64,000 nucleotides of DNA from Jiangella alkaliphila. Its GTDB lineage: Bacteria; Actinomycetota; Actinomycetes; Jiangellales; Jiangellaceae. The notes below the pieces were generated by a model that saw only the letters and a program-made list of their open reading frames with translations, ran no database searches and was not told where the DNA came from. Shown piece by piece: positions 9,661 to 19,179 of this stretch (positions within the stretch are counted from its first letter, which is position 1; each line of letters opens with the position of its first letter). A program made the translations under genes and the position numbers. Location: NCBI RefSeq assembly GCF_900105925.1, contig NZ_LT629791.1, forward strand, positions 1,178,001 to 1,242,000, written 5' to 3'.

Positions 9661-10500
9661 TCACTCGACCGGTGTCAGCGAGGCGGACACCCGGACCACG
9701 CCCTCGCCGTACTGCTCGTCCAGCTGCTCCTGCAGCCCGTCATCGATGAACACGTGCAGCTCGACGACGTTGGCGGTGTACTCCGGGCCGACGCGGTTCA
9801 GGTTCGGCACGGAGCCGGCCAGCTCCTCCTGGATGGTCGTCAGCTCCGCCATGCTGCGTTCGGCCGCGCCGACGCACAGCGGGCCGCCCCACACCTGTCG
9901 CAGCTCGGCCTCGTGCCGCTCGAGGTCACCGGTGAACAGGACGGTCATGACCGCGGGCTCGATCGACTCGTCGACCCAGGTGCCGGCCCAGTCGGGCTGC
10001 GTCTCGGTGTACGCGCCGATGGCCGCCTGACCCTGCACGGTGGCGGTGGCGGCGTCGACGACGGCCCAGCCGCCGGCCGGCGGCTCGCACGGTGGCGAGA
10101 AGTCGGGCAGCGCATCGTCCGGCACGACCGGCGACGTGGCGGCGCCGGCCAGCGGCGGCTCGGTGAGCGTCAGCGCGGTGCCGTCCCAGGTGCCGGTGAC
10201 GGAGTAGGACCCCCAGGTCACGCCGTCGGCCGAGGTCGCGTCGGGCGCCTCGTCCCAGTTCCAGTCCGCGACGTCGGGACCGCCGCACTGCGGTGGGAAC
10301 GAGTCCGCGACGGCCGAGCACAGCTGCGGGCCGTGCCCCTGCCCTTCCAGGACGGTGAAGATTCCGGTGTAGAGCTGTCCGGCGTCGGCGGACGACGGGG
10401 GGTCCGACGGCGAGGCGCTGGCGGGCGCCTCCTCATCGCCGCAGGCGGCGAGCATCAGGGCCGCGACCGGCGCGGCGACGATCCACCCGAAGTGACGCAT
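9661..10500 (-). CDS. Lipoprotein with one copy of a four-cysteine repeat domain
   Basis: A 279-residue predicted lipoprotein: signal peptide with lipobox LAAC (Cys20), then a Ser/Pro-rich linker. The mature part is one copy of a domain that also occurs twice in the neighbouring 533-residue protein. Landmarks are YTGIFTVLE, a Cys in GPQLC, SFPPQCGGPD followed by WNWD, TWDGTALTLTEPP, PPCEPPAGGWAVVD, PLCVGAAER and a final EYTANVVELHVFIDDGLQEQ. Four cysteines are shared by all copies, suggesting two disulfides in an exported fold. I do not recognise the family. No signal for a partner other than the adjacent paralogue, which lies immediately upstream on the same strand. Confidence 0.75.
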   Translation of the reverse strand: MRHFGWIVAAPVAALMLAACGDEEAPASASPSDPPSSADAGQLYTGIFTVLEGQGHGPQLCSAVADSFPPQCGGPDVADWNWDEAPDATSADGVTWGSYSVTGTWDGTALTLTEPPLAGAATSPVVPDDALPDFSPPCEPPAGGWAVVDAATATVQGQAAIGAYTETQPDWAGTWVDESIEPAVMTVLFTGDLERHEAELRQVWGGPLCVGAAERSMAELTTIQEELAGSVPNLNRVGPEYTANVVELHVFIDDGLQEQLDEQYGEGVVRVSASLTPVE

Positions 10501-10545
10501 GCCACTTGGACGGCGCCGGGGGTCGCGGCGTTCCGGCGGCGGGCG

Positions 10546-12147
10546 TCAGTCCACCGGCCGCAGCAGTGCCTCGACCCGCACCATGCCCGGCCCGTACTCG
10601 TCGTCGAGCCGCTCCTGCAGGCCGTCGTCGACGACCACCTGGATCCACGCCGTGTTGGCCGGCGTCTCGACCATCCAGGCGAGGGCGTCGTGCTCGGCCG
10701 CGATCTCGGCGGCGATGGCCTCCATCTCCTGCTGGCTGCGCTCGGCCTGGCTCACGCAGATGGCGCCGCCGTACAGGCTGCGCAGGACCGCCTCGTGGGT
10801 GGCAAGGTCGCCGGTGAACCGCACGTTCACGATGACCTCGGCCGGTGCCGTCGCCGACCGGTCCTCCGGCGCGACGTGGCGGTCCAGCCAGGAGTCGACG
10901 TAGCCGGGTGCGGCCAGGGCGTACGCGTGGGCGCGGTCGAAGTCGGCAGCGTGCGTCAGGGCGCCGTGGAAGATCGCCCAGCCGCCCGGCGGGGTCGGGC
11001 AGGACGTGTCGAAGCGCTGGCTCAGATCCTCCGGCGGGCCGGGCGGCGGCGGGCGCTCGGGCGGCCTGGTCAGCGTCAGCGCGGTGCCGTCCCACGTCCC
11101 CGCGACGTGGTACGTGCCCCACCGCACGCCGTCGGCCGACTCCTCTCCGGTGATGTCGTCCCACGACCAGCCGTGCAGCTCGAAGCCGCCGCCACACTGG
11201 GGCGGGTAGGACTCCATGACCGACGAGCAGGCGTACACCTCGCCGTCCCGCGACTCGATGACGGTGAACGTCCCGTCGTAGATCGTCGGCGCGTCGTCGG
11301 ACGGCACCGGCCGCAGGGCCGACGTCACCCGCACCGCGCCGGGGCCGTAGGTCGCGTCGAGCTGCTCCTGCAGGCCGTCGTCGACCAGCGCCTCGACCTC
11401 GACCAGGTTCTCCGGTTCCGAGACCCCGGCGGAGAAGATGCCGAACTCGCCGGCCAGCTCCGCCTGGATCTCCTCCAGCCGGGTGTGCGGGTGCTCGGCC
11501 GCCGTGACGCAGAGCGCGCCGCCCCAGACCGCACGCAGGTCCGCCTCGCGCGCGGCGAGGTCGCCGGTGAAGCTGACGTTGAGGATCGCCGCCGCGGCGG
11601 CTGCCGACGGGGGCGCGCCGGGCGGCTGCTCCACGGAACGGTCGACCCAGAGCCCGCCGTAGCCGGGGAGACTCTCGGCGTACCGGACGACGGCGCCCAG
11701 CGCCTCGGTGCTCGCGGTGGCGACGTCGACGAGCACCCAGCCGGTCGGTGGCGCCGGGCACGGCGTGTCGAGCAGGACGTCGAGGTCGGGCAACTCCTCG
11801 GCGAGGCCGGTCGGCTCCGGCGGTTCGGCCGGCTCGGTCAGCGTGAACTCGTCGCTGTCGAACGTCCCGGTGAGGGTGTAGTCGCCCCAGCTGACGCCGT
11901 CGGCCGTCTCGTGCTCGACGGCGTCCCAGTCCCAGTTCGGGATGTCCGGGCCGCCGCACTGCGGCGGGTAGCTCGTGAGCGCGCCGCCGGGGCACAACTG
12001 CGGGCCGTGCTCGGTGTCCTCGAGCACCGTGAACGTCCCGGTGTAGCGCTGCTCCGACGCCGTCGTCTCATCGTCAGGCTCGGCGTCCGCGGCCGTGCAC
12101 GCCGTCAGCGTGACGACGAGACCGGCCACCCACCCCCTGTGACGCAT
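10546..12147 (-). CDS. Lipoprotein with two tandem copies of the same four-cysteine domain
   Basis: A 533-residue predicted lipoprotein with lipobox LTAC (Cys17). Two copies of the domain described for the next gene follow in tandem: copy 1 begins near residue 34 (RYTGTFTVLEDTEHG) and copy 2 near residue 290 (IYDGTFTVIESRDGEVYAC). Each carries SYPPQCGG, a TLT(E/R)P strand, a (T/S)CP.PP.GW segment, an (A/I)LCV/AICV segment before AE(H/R), and ends in VDDGLQEQLD or VDDGLQERLD. The three domain copies in the two genes have evidently arisen by duplication. Function unknown; probably anchored on the outer face of the membrane. Confidence 0.75.
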   Translation of the reverse strand: MRHRGWVAGLVVTLTACTAADAEPDDETTASEQRYTGTFTVLEDTEHGPQLCPGGALTSYPPQCGGPDIPNWDWDAVEHETADGVSWGDYTLTGTFDSDEFTLTEPAEPPEPTGLAEELPDLDVLLDTPCPAPPTGWVLVDVATASTEALGAVVRYAESLPGYGGLWVDRSVEQPPGAPPSAAAAAAILNVSFTGDLAAREADLRAVWGGALCVTAAEHPHTRLEEIQAELAGEFGIFSAGVSEPENLVEVEALVDDGLQEQLDATYGPGAVRVTSALRPVPSDDAPTIYDGTFTVIESRDGEVYACSSVMESYPPQCGGGFELHGWSWDDITGEESADGVRWGTYHVAGTWDGTALTLTRPPERPPPPGPPEDLSQRFDTSCPTPPGGWAIFHGALTHAADFDRAHAYALAAPGYVDSWLDRHVAPEDRSATAPAEVIVNVRFTGDLATHEAVLRSLYGGAICVSQAERSQQEMEAIAAEIAAEHDALAWMVETPANTAWIQVVVDDGLQERLDDEYGPGMVRVEALLRPVD

Positions 12148-12193
12148 GTCACCAGGACGGACGGTGCATGCCGGAGGTTCCCGGCGAATCGCG

Positions 12194-12790
12194 TCAGGTC
12201 TGCTTGATCAGCGACATCGCGTGCTCGACCAGCGTGACGAGCACGACCTTGACCGACTCGCGGTCGCGGGCGTCGGTGACGACGAACGGGACCTCGGGGC
12301 CGACCTGGAGGGCGTCGCGGACGTCCTCGACGTCGTGCTCCTGGATGCCGTTGAACGCGTTGAGCGCGACGACGAACGGGATGCCCCGCTGCTCGACGTA
12401 GTCGATGGCGCCGAAGCAGTCGGCCAGCCGGCGGGTGTCGACGAGCACGACGGCGCCGATGGCGCCGCGGGTGATGTCGTCCCACATGAACCAGAACCGG
12501 TTCTGGCCCGGCGTGCCGAACAGGTACAGCACGAGGTCCTCGGCCAGCGTGATGCGGCCGAAGTCCATGGCGACAGTGGTGGTGCGCTTCTCGGGCAGCA
12601 TGGAGAGGTCGTCGACACTGGTCGAGGCCTCGGTCATGAGCGCCTCGGTGCGCAGCGGCTCGATCTCGCTCACCGCGCCGACGAAGGTCGTCTTGCCCAC
12701 GCCGAAGCCGCCGGCCACGACGATCTTGACCGACAGCGCATCTTGGTCGGCCTGTGTGCCGCCAGACACCTCAGAGTCGACGAAGGCCAT
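12194..12790 (-). CDS. cvnD: Conservon small GTPase (CvnD-type)
   Basis: A 198-residue Ras-like/MglA-like GTPase. The P-loop is GGFGVGKT at residues 27-34; the switch region contains TTTVAMDFGRI; the G3 position reads FGTPGQ rather than the usual DxxG, as is normal for these proteins; VALNAFNG takes the place of NKxD. It is the last member of a four-gene conservon (sensor kinase-like, roadblock, DUF742, GTPase). In Streptomyces such sets form membrane-associated complexes resembling G-protein-coupled signalling. Its start overlaps the DUF742 gene by 20 bp. Confidence 0.93.
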   Translation of the reverse strand: MAFVDSEVSGGTQADQDALSVKIVVAGGFGVGKTTFVGAVSEIEPLRTEALMTEASTSVDDLSMLPEKRTTTVAMDFGRITLAEDLVLYLFGTPGQNRFWFMWDDITRGAIGAVVLVDTRRLADCFGAIDYVEQRGIPFVVALNAFNGIQEHDVEDVRDALQVGPEVPFVVTDARDRESVKVVLVTLVEHAMSLIKQT

Positions 12791-13136
12791 CCCTCACCCT
12801 TTCCAGCACACTCAGATTACGGGCCGGCTCCTCGGAGCCGGCAAATGCCGCATGCGGGTCAGCCACCCGCACCATTCCCTCGGTCTCGAGATCCGCGACG
12901 AGCACGCGGGCCACGCCGAGCGGCATCGAGACGATTGCGGCCACCTCGGCCACGGACCGTGGCGAGTGGCACAGCCGGAGGATGCGTTCCCGCTCCGGCT
13001 CGGGGTCGCTGCCGTGGGTGCGGCCGTCCTGCGTGGTCGAGACGAGGGCTTCGATGGCGATGTCCTGCACCGGGCGCGTGCGTCCACGCGTCGCAAGGTA
13101 CGGCCGAACTCGTCGGCCGTCAGGTGTCGCCATCAT
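12771..13136 (-). CDS. cvnC: Conservon DUF742 protein (CvnC-type)
   Basis: A 121-residue DUF742 protein. The N-terminus RRVRPYLATRGRT is the family signature, and the C-terminal half (SPRSVAEVAAIVSMPLGVARVLVADLETEGMV) is a winged-helix-like fold. Partner of the roadblock and GTPase proteins of the same conservon; probably an adaptor. ATG at 13136, with a second ATG directly after it. Overlaps the GTPase gene and follows the roadblock gene after 83 bp. Confidence 0.92.
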   Translation of the reverse strand: MMATPDGRRVRPYLATRGRTRPVQDIAIEALVSTTQDGRTHGSDPEPERERILRLCHSPRSVAEVAAIVSMPLGVARVLVADLETEGMVRVADPHAAFAGSEEPARNLSVLERVRDGLRRL

Positions 13137-13219
13137 GACCTCCAGACCATCGTGGGACCGTGGATCTGCGCTGTGCTGACCCGATCCCTACCACATCCGG
13201 CACCCGTGCACGTCGTTTC

Positions 13220-13615
13220 TCACCCCACCCGGGTGGCCGGGTTGAGGACGGCGCCCACGCGCTCGACGAGGAGGGCCATTTCGTAGCCGACCTGCCCGAG
13301 GTCGGCTGTGGAGGCAGCCAGGACGGCCAGGTGTGCGCCGTCGCCGACCGCCATGACCAGCAGGAAGCCGTTGCTCATCTCTACCAGGGTCTGCTGGACC
13401 TCGCCGGCGCCCAGGATCAGCGAGGCGCCGACCGTGAGACTGGCCAGGCCGGACACCACCGCAGCGAGCTGTTCGCCGCGTTCGCGCGGCATGCCCGTGG
13501 AGCCGGCCAGGTGCAGGCCGTCGGCCGACACGACGACCGCGTGCGCCGCGCCCGTGGTGCGGTCGACGAACCGGTCGAGCAGCCAGCCAAGCTCGTCGCT
13601 GGAGGCGTTGGTCAC
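13220..13615 (-). CDS. cvnB: Conservon roadblock/LC7 protein (CvnB-type)
   Basis: A 131-residue roadblock/LC7 domain protein: LGWLLDRFVDRTTGAAHAVVVSADGLHLAGS opens the fold, and the long amphipathic helix ERGEQLAAVVSGLASL and the strand GFLLVMAVGDGAHLAVLA are typical. These proteins regulate the cognate MglA-like GTPase. GTG start at 13615 overlaps the stop of the sensor gene as GTGA. Confidence 0.93.
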   Translation of the reverse strand: MTNASSDELGWLLDRFVDRTTGAAHAVVVSADGLHLAGSTGMPRERGEQLAAVVSGLASLTVGASLILGAGEVQQTLVEMSNGFLLVMAVGDGAHLAVLAASTADLGQVGYEMALLVERVGAVLNPATRVG

Positions 13616-16600
13616 GAATCGCTCCTCTCGGGGTCACTGGGTCGTTTCGGAACCCAGCCACCGGTTTCCTCCCGGCCACGCCCGACACCTCGCTGCAGGC
13701 TGGCCAGTGTCGAGGCCACGTTACTCGCGTCCTTGGCCGCGGCCGCAGGGCGCTCGGGCCGTTCGGTGTCGTTCAGCTCGGCGATGGAACCCGGCACCAG
13801 CGAGGCGCCGCGGCGCCGCAGCGGGAGTCCGGACGCGCTGAGCGCCGGCTCGGCCTGTGCGACCGGCTCGGGCACCGCCGCCGGAGTCTCGCGTGCCCAG
13901 CCCGAACCCGGCTGCGGAGAGGTCTGGATGGGCTCGGTGTCGCGCTGCACGGCGCGGGCGCTGGCGGCCTCCTCGGCCGAGCGCAGCGCTTCGGCGGCCC
14001 GCCGCCAGCCCTCGTCGGCCGGGCTGGACCAGTCGTCGGCGGCCGAGTCGCTGCCCGACCGGCTGAACCAGGCCGAGGCGACGGAGTCGTAGATGGGCGA
14101 GTCGCTCTCGGGGAGCACCGGCTCGGGCGCGCGCAGCGAGGAGCGAGCGGCGGCCGGCCGGGCCGGCGGTGCGGCGGGCGGCGGCGGTGCGGGCTGGCGG
14201 ACCTCGGGCCGCGGCTCCTGACGGGGCTCGCGGGTCGGCAGCGCCGAGCCCGTGCCGTTGGTCAGCGGCTGCCGCCATGCCTCGTCGGACCGCGCGCCGT
14301 GGTCGGTCGTGACGCGGCGCTCACCGGTGTCGGAGAGCCGGCGCTCGCCCGTCTCGGTCAGCCGGCGTTCGCCGGTGTCGCCGATGCGGTGCTCGCCGGT
14401 GTCGGACGGCGAGTAGCGGGTCTCGGCGGTGATGGGCGCGATGCGGTGCTCGCCGGTGTCGGGACGCAGCCGCGACTCCTCCGGGCTGGGCCAGGTGGGC
14501 CGGCCGGCGTCGACGGCGGGCGCGGGGTCGGACGCCTGCGGCAGGTCGGTCTGGGCGGAGGCGTCGATCGGGTGGCGGGTCTCGGCGGGCCGGTCCTCGC
14601 GGCGCGGCAGCCCGGCCGCGGTGATCGAGGAGACCGGCAGCGACGGCGAGGACTCCTCGCGGCGGAACGGCGTGGGGCTCGGGTCGAGGTTCCACGGGTC
14701 GATTCCGCCCGGCTGCGGCGCCGCGGGCTCGGCCGGCACCGGCGGGATGACGCCTTCGCTGGTGTCGAGCGGCGAGAGGATCAGGTGCGCCGGGAGGTCG
14801 ACCTGCGCGGCCGTGCCGCCCTCGGGTACCGGCTCGAGCCGCACCTGGATGCCGTGCTTGGCCGCCAGCCGGGCGACCACGTAGAGGCCCAGGGTGCGGG
14901 AGGCCGCGACGTCGATGTCACCGACGTTGCGCAACCGCTCGTTGAGCTCGTCGAGCTGGCCGGCGGGGATGCCCAGGCCGGAGTCGGAGACCTGCAGGCG
15001 CAGGCCGCCGCCGAGCAGCGGCTGGCTGGTGACCCGGACCGGCGTGGCCGGAGCGGAGAACTCGGTCGCGTTGTCGATCAGCTCGGCCAGCAGGTGGGCG
15101 ATGTCGTCGACGGCCCCGGCGGTGATGAGGTCGGTCGGCATGACGCCGAACTTCACCCGCGGGTACTGCTCGACCTCGCCGACCGCCGTGCGGACGACGT
15201 CGAGGACGCCGGCCGCGCTGGTGTGCTTGCGCATCTCCTCGACGCCGGCGAGGACCAGGAGGCTCTCGGCGTGCCGCCGGACGCGGGTGGCCATGTGGTC
15301 GATGCGGAACAGCGTGCTCAGCTGGTCGGGGTCGCGCTCGCGTTGCTCGAGGCCCTCGATCTCGCCGAGCTGGCGGTCGACCAGCGACTGCGTGCGGCGG
15401 GAGAGGTTGACGACGATGGTGTCGAGGTTCTGCCGCAGCAGCGCCTGCTCGGCGGCGACCCGGACGGCGGTGGAGTGGACGTCGTTGAATGCTGTCGCGA
15501 CCTGGCCGATCTCGTCGCGGCCCTCGGCCTGGACGGCGTCGGGCAGGTTGCGGGCCACCAGCGGCCCGTCCTTGTGCACTCGCTCGACCAGCGCCGGCAG
15601 CTGGGTCTGCGCGGTCTCGAGCGCCGAGGCGCGCAGCCGGCGCAGCGGGCCGATGATCGACCGCGCCACGACGATGGCGAGGTAGACGGTGAGCGCCAGG
15701 ACGGCGAGCACGGCGAGCGCGCTGAACAGCGCGGTGACCCGGGCGTTGTCGGTGCGGTCGGCGGCGAGCGTCAGGACGTTGTTGCCGGCCTCCTGCTGGA
15801 TGTCGCGCAGCGCGTCCAGGCGCTCCGTCGACGCTTCCCACCACTCTGCTGTCGTGACCCGCGGCGCGACGCCGTCGACGATGTCGGCGCGGGCATCGGT
15901 GACCGCGCGGTCGGCGACGGAGATCTGGTTGGAGTAGATGCGCATCTGCTCGGTGAAGCCGAGCCCGCGGAGGAACCGGTCGCTCAGGAGCAGCTCCTGC
16001 TCGCCCTGGAGCTGCATCGCCTGGTCGCGGTGCGCGTCGGAGGGGGCCTGGTCAGGGGTCATGAAGAAGGCGACGAGGCCGCGCTCCATCGACGCCGCCT
16101 CGACCGCCTGGGCGATGTCAGCCACCGCCGCGATCTGGCGCGCCAGCGTCGGGTCGTCCGTGCCGCCGGCGGATGCCGTGGCCAACTGCCGGAGCACAGC
16201 GGCGAAACGTTCGTAGCCACCGGTGCCGGAGTCGAACGGAGGGTCGAGGGCGTCGCGCTGCGTGCGGTAGGTGGACTCGCCCTCGGTCAGCCGTTCGACC
16301 TCGCGGTCGTACAGGCTGACCGCGGCCTCGAAGCTGGTGCCGAGGTCGTCGCCGCGGCGCTCGTCGACCGCGTCGGACAGCGCGGCGATGGCGGCGTCGG
16401 TGTTCTCGCGCGCGGCCGTGACCGACTCGGGGCTGACGCTCGCAGTGGGGTTGTTCTGCAGACCGGTGGTGTCGCGCTCGTCCTGGATCGCCTGCAGCGC
16501 CTGGAGCGACACCATGCCGACCTCGGCCAGGCTCTCGGTGCGCGAGGCGGACGACGCTTCGTCGAGCGCGTTGTTGAAGAACAGCGTGCCGAGCACGAGC

Positions 16601-16812
16601 GTGCCCAGCAGCGGGAGAAGGACCAGTGCGGCGACGCGCGAGCGCACGCTGCGGTCGTGCAGGAAGGACTGCCAGAACGACCGGGAGCCGTCGCCGCCTT
16701 CCTTCGCGCGACCGGATTTCACGGCTGGGCGCGGGTCTCCTGGGCGCAGGTTCGTGCGCGCCCGCTTCGTGGCGCCGTCGTTGCTACGGCGTCCTCGGGC
16801 GGTCCGCGTCAT
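13612..16812 (-). CDS. cvnA: Conservon sensor histidine kinase-like protein with nitrate/nitrite-sensing domain (CvnA-type)
   Basis: A 1066-residue membrane sensor. A basic cytoplasmic N-terminus (about 1-58) precedes a membrane helix, an extracellular NIT (nitrate- and nitrite-sensing) domain to about residue 355, a second helix (VTALFSALAVLAVLALTVYL), a HAMP region, and a kinase core with DHMATRVRRHAESLLVLAG and a GHKL ATPase domain (ELIDNATEFSAP N-box, DSGLGIP G1 box). The last ~400 residues are disordered, Pro/Ser/Arg-rich, and include five TGE(H/R)R units in a row-like cluster. Head of the conservon, probably controlling the GTPase switch rather than a classical response regulator, since none is encoded nearby. 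Confidence 0.92.
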   Translation of the reverse strand: MTRTARGRRSNDGATKRARTNLRPGDPRPAVKSGRAKEGGDGSRSFWQSFLHDRSVRSRVAALVLLPLLGTLVLGTLFFNNALDEASSASRTESLAEVGMVSLQALQAIQDERDTTGLQNNPTASVSPESVTAARENTDAAIAALSDAVDERRGDDLGTSFEAAVSLYDREVERLTEGESTYRTQRDALDPPFDSGTGGYERFAAVLRQLATASAGGTDDPTLARQIAAVADIAQAVEAASMERGLVAFFMTPDQAPSDAHRDQAMQLQGEQELLLSDRFLRGLGFTEQMRIYSNQISVADRAVTDARADIVDGVAPRVTTAEWWEASTERLDALRDIQQEAGNNVLTLAADRTDNARVTALFSALAVLAVLALTVYLAIVVARSIIGPLRRLRASALETAQTQLPALVERVHKDGPLVARNLPDAVQAEGRDEIGQVATAFNDVHSTAVRVAAEQALLRQNLDTIVVNLSRRTQSLVDRQLGEIEGLEQRERDPDQLSTLFRIDHMATRVRRHAESLLVLAGVEEMRKHTSAAGVLDVVRTAVGEVEQYPRVKFGVMPTDLITAGAVDDIAHLLAELIDNATEFSAPATPVRVTSQPLLGGGLRLQVSDSGLGIPAGQLDELNERLRNVGDIDVAASRTLGLYVVARLAAKHGIQVRLEPVPEGGTAAQVDLPAHLILSPLDTSEGVIPPVPAEPAAPQPGGIDPWNLDPSPTPFRREESSPSLPVSSITAAGLPRREDRPAETRHPIDASAQTDLPQASDPAPAVDAGRPTWPSPEESRLRPDTGEHRIAPITAETRYSPSDTGEHRIGDTGERRLTETGERRLSDTGERRVTTDHGARSDEAWRQPLTNGTGSALPTREPRQEPRPEVRQPAPPPPAAPPARPAAARSSLRAPEPVLPESDSPIYDSVASAWFSRSGSDSAADDWSSPADEGWRRAAEALRSAEEAASARAVQRDTEPIQTSPQPGSGWARETPAAVPEPVAQAEPALSASGLPLRRRGASLVPGSIAELNDTERPERPAAAAKDASNVASTLASLQRGVGRGREETGGWVPKRPSDPERSDS

Positions 16813-17187
16813 CGATGATCCTTCCTCTGTCGTCCCCGTGGTCGCTCGCCGGTGAGCGACTCAAGGCCCCTTCGTGGCCGCCGTCGTGCTCCGGGACGCA
16901 CACGCGCCGCTAGACGACGCTTGCTGCCCGGCAGCGTTCTGTCAATAGGCGACCGATGGGTGAAACACCTCAATCTGGCACACGATCCCACCGGAGCATG
17001 ACGGAAATGGTAGACGAGCCACGTCAAACTGCCGCACCGACGACGGGATTCTCATCCCTGGGCGGACCGGTGGTCAACGCCGGTAGCTGCGGCGTTCGGG
17101 CGCCGGAGGCCCGGCGGACGGTCCGCCGCGCGGCCCGCCGGAGTGTCCGTTCGGCCGATCCTGGACTGGTCCCAACGCCGCCCCCGC
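16813..17187. other. Intergenic region upstream of the conservon
   Basis: No gene was found here. It holds the presumed conservon promoter on the minus strand; TTGACA (16945-16940, minus) is a possible -35, but no convincing -10 at 17-18 nt was seen. The G+C falls locally around 16960-17040, consistent with regulatory sequence. Confidence 0.35.
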
Positions 17188-17237
17188 CACGCGTGAGGAG
17201 CCGGCACCCCAGCGGGGGCGCCGGCTCCTCACGCGTG
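17188..17237 (-). terminator. Strong hairpin terminator downstream of ino1
   Basis: Perfect 18-bp inverted repeat: 17188-17205 (CACGCGTGAGGAGCCGGC) pairs with 17220-17237 around a GC-rich loop, starting 6 bp after the ino1 stop. No U-tract, as is common in actinobacteria. Confidence 0.8.
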
Positions 17238-17243
17238 AACGCG

Positions 17244-18323
17244 TCAGCGCTCGATCTCTCCACGGATGAACTGCTCGACCTTCTCCCTGCACACGTCGTC
17301 GGAGTACTGCTCCGGCGGCGACTTCATGAAGTAGGACGACGCCGAGAGGATCGGCCCGCCGATGCCGCGGTCCATGGCGATCTTGGCCGCCCGGAGCGCG
17401 TCGATGACGATGCCGGCCGAGTTCGGGGAGTCCCAGACCTCGAGCTTGTACTCCAGGTTCAGTGGGACGTCGCCGAAGTTGCGGCCCTCGAGCCGGATGA
17501 AGGCCCACTTGCGATCGTCCAGCCACGCGACGTAGTCGGACGGGCCGATGTGGACGTTGCGCGGCTCCAGGCCGTCGACCAGCTGTGAGGTGACCGACTG
17601 CGTCTTGGAGATCTTCTTGGACTCCAGCCGCTCGCGCTCGAGCATGTTCTTGAAGTCCATGTTGCCGCCGACGTTGAGCTGGTAGGTCCGGTCGACGGTG
17701 ACGCCGCGGTCCTCGAACAGCTTGGCCAGGACGCGGTGCGTGATGGTGGCGCCGATCTGCGACTTGATGTCGTCGCCGACGATCGGGACACCCGCGGCGG
17801 TGAACTTGTCCGCCCATGCCTGGGTGCCGGCGATGAAGACCGGCAGGCAGTTGACGAAGCCGACGCCGGCGTCGATGGCGGCCTGCGCGTAGAACTTCGC
17901 GGCCTCCTCCGAGCCCACGGGCAGGTAGCAGACGAGCACGTCGACCTTGGCGGCCTTCAGCGCGGCGACGACGTCGACCGGCTCGCTCTCGGCCTCGGTG
18001 ATGGTCTCGCGGTAGTACTTGCCCAGACCGTCGAGCGTGTGGCCGCGCTGCACGACGACGCCCGTGGGAGGCACGTCGCAGATCTTGATGGTGTTGTTCT
18101 CGCTGGCGCCGATGGCGTCCGCGAGATCCTGCCCGACCTTCTTGGCGTCGACGTCGAACGCGGCGACGAACTCGACGTCACGGACGTGGTAGTCGCCGAA
18201 CTGAACGTGCATCAGGCCAGGGACCTTCGTCGCCGGGTCGGCGTCACGGTAATAGTGCACGCCCTGCACGAGCGAGGCGGCGCAGTTACCTACGCCGACG
18301 ATGGCAACACGTACCGAGCTCAT
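17244..18323 (-). CDS. ino1: Inositol-3-phosphate synthase
   Basis: A 359-residue enzyme converting glucose 6-phosphate to 1D-myo-inositol 3-phosphate, the first step toward phosphatidylinositol and mycothiol. The NAD-binding start [18 protein letters not shown], the [17 protein letters not shown] segment and [12 protein letters not shown] are characteristic of the short actinobacterial Ino1 family (about 360 residues). ATG at 18323 overlaps the padR stop as ATGA, so both are co-transcribed, and PadR probably controls the pair. Synteny matches Rv0046c-Rv0047c. Confidence 0.96.
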   Translation of the reverse strand: MSSVRVAIVGVGNCAASLVQGVHYYRDADPATKVPGLMHVQFGDYHVRDVEFVAAFDVDAKKVGQDLADAIGASENNTIKICDVPPTGVVVQRGHTLDGLGKYYRETITEAESEPVDVVAALKAAKVDVLVCYLPVGSEEAAKFYAQAAIDAGVGFVNCLPVFIAGTQAWADKFTAAGVPIVGDDIKSQIGATITHRVLAKLFEDRGVTVDRTYQLNVGGNMDFKNMLERERLESKKISKTQSVTSQLVDGLEPRNVHIGPSDYVAWLDDRKWAFIRLEGRNFGDVPLNLEYKLEVWDSPNSAGIVIDALRAAKIAMDRGIGGPILSASSYFMKSPPEQYSDDVCREKVEQFIRGEIER

Positions 18324-18964
18324 CGGCCGTTCTCTCCTTCGATTCCGGTGGGGGGCGCCGGTGGCTCACCGGCCCCTGGGGTGGGCATGGCGCCCTGTGG
18401 CCTGCCGATCGAGCGCTGTTCGGCGCTGATCAGGTCGTCGAGCCACTTGACCTCACGCTCGACCGACTCCAAGCCGTGTCGCTGGAGCTCCAGCGTGTAG
18501 GCGTCGAGCCGCTCACGAGTGCGCGACAGTGCCGAGCGGAACTGGTCGAGCTTCTCCTGCAGCCGGCTGCGCCGGCCGATGAGGATCCGCATGCGGGTAT
18601 CGGCGTCGGCCCGCCCGAAGAACGCGAAGTGCACGCCGAAGTGCTCGTCGTCCCAGGCCGAGGGTCCGGTCTGGGAGAGCAGTTCGGCGAAGCGCTCCTT
18701 GCCCTCTGGCGTGAGCCGGTAGGCGATGCGGCCGCGGCGGCCGCTGCGATGCGGAACCGGCGACAGGGTGTCGACCGGCTCGTCCTCGGCCAGGTAGTTG
18801 TGCCGGACCATCGCCTTGAGGGTCGGATACAAGGTGCCGTACGAGAAGGCTCGCCCCCACCCCAGCAGCGAGTTCACCCTCTTGCGGAGCTCGTAGCCGT
18901 GCAGCGGCGCATCGTGCAGCAGGCCCAGGACGGCCAGCTCCAGCGCCTCTGCGCGTTTGCCCAC
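18320..18964 (-). CDS. PadR family transcriptional regulator
   Basis: A 214-residue PadR protein. The winged-helix domain covers about residues 8-95 ([50 protein letters not shown]) and a helical dimerisation domain follows ([19 protein letters not shown]). First gene of the padR-ino1 unit; homologous to Rv0047c. GTG start at 18964 with GGGAG about 9 nt upstream. The 21-bp palindrome in its own promoter region is a likely self-binding site. Confidence 0.93.
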   Translation of the reverse strand: MGKRAEALELAVLGLLHDAPLHGYELRKRVNSLLGWGRAFSYGTLYPTLKAMVRHNYLAEDEPVDTLSPVPHRSGRRGRIAYRLTPEGKERFAELLSQTGPSAWDDEHFGVHFAFFGRADADTRMRILIGRRSRLQEKLDQFRSALSRTRERLDAYTLELQRHGLESVEREVKWLDDLISAEQRSIGRPQGAMPTPGAGEPPAPPTGIEGENGR

Positions 18965-18995
18965 GAGGTACGCTCCCTTGCATCATTGTCAGATC

Positions 18996-19016
18996 GATGT
19001 ATCGAACCGATACATC
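18996..19016. promoter_or_regulatory. Candidate PadR operator
   Basis: A perfect palindrome with 9-bp arms and a 3-bp centre: GATGTATCG, AAC, CGATACATC. It lies 32 bp upstream of the PadR start. A further half-site CGATACTT follows at 19021. Placement suggests autoregulation of padR-ino1. Confidence 0.6.
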
Positions 19017-19179
19017 CGTACGATACTTCAGGACGATAGAACGTCCCCGACGTGATCTGCAAGTGGCCCGTCGACATCGGCGTGACGGGTGTGGCGGCTG
19101 TGCCGTCACGGGCAGGTTTGAAACGTCCGGGGCGAGAGCAGGATTGGCGTGATCAACCATGGAGCGTCGTAGGCTCTGC

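Noticed and set aside
14325..14460. Short tandem repeats that could be mistaken for a CRISPR or minisatellite
   Set aside because: They encode the TGE(H/R)R units in the disordered tail of CvnA; no constant spacer pattern.
12194..16812. Idea that the conservon is a new defence or signalling system
   Set aside because: The four-gene set is a well-known actinobacterial conservon with canonical members; nothing unusual beyond the long CvnA tail.
14299..16818. 839-residue plus-strand frame opposite the conservon sensor gene
   Set aside because: Antisense shadow of cvnA; composition typical of reverse-complemented GC-rich coding DNA.
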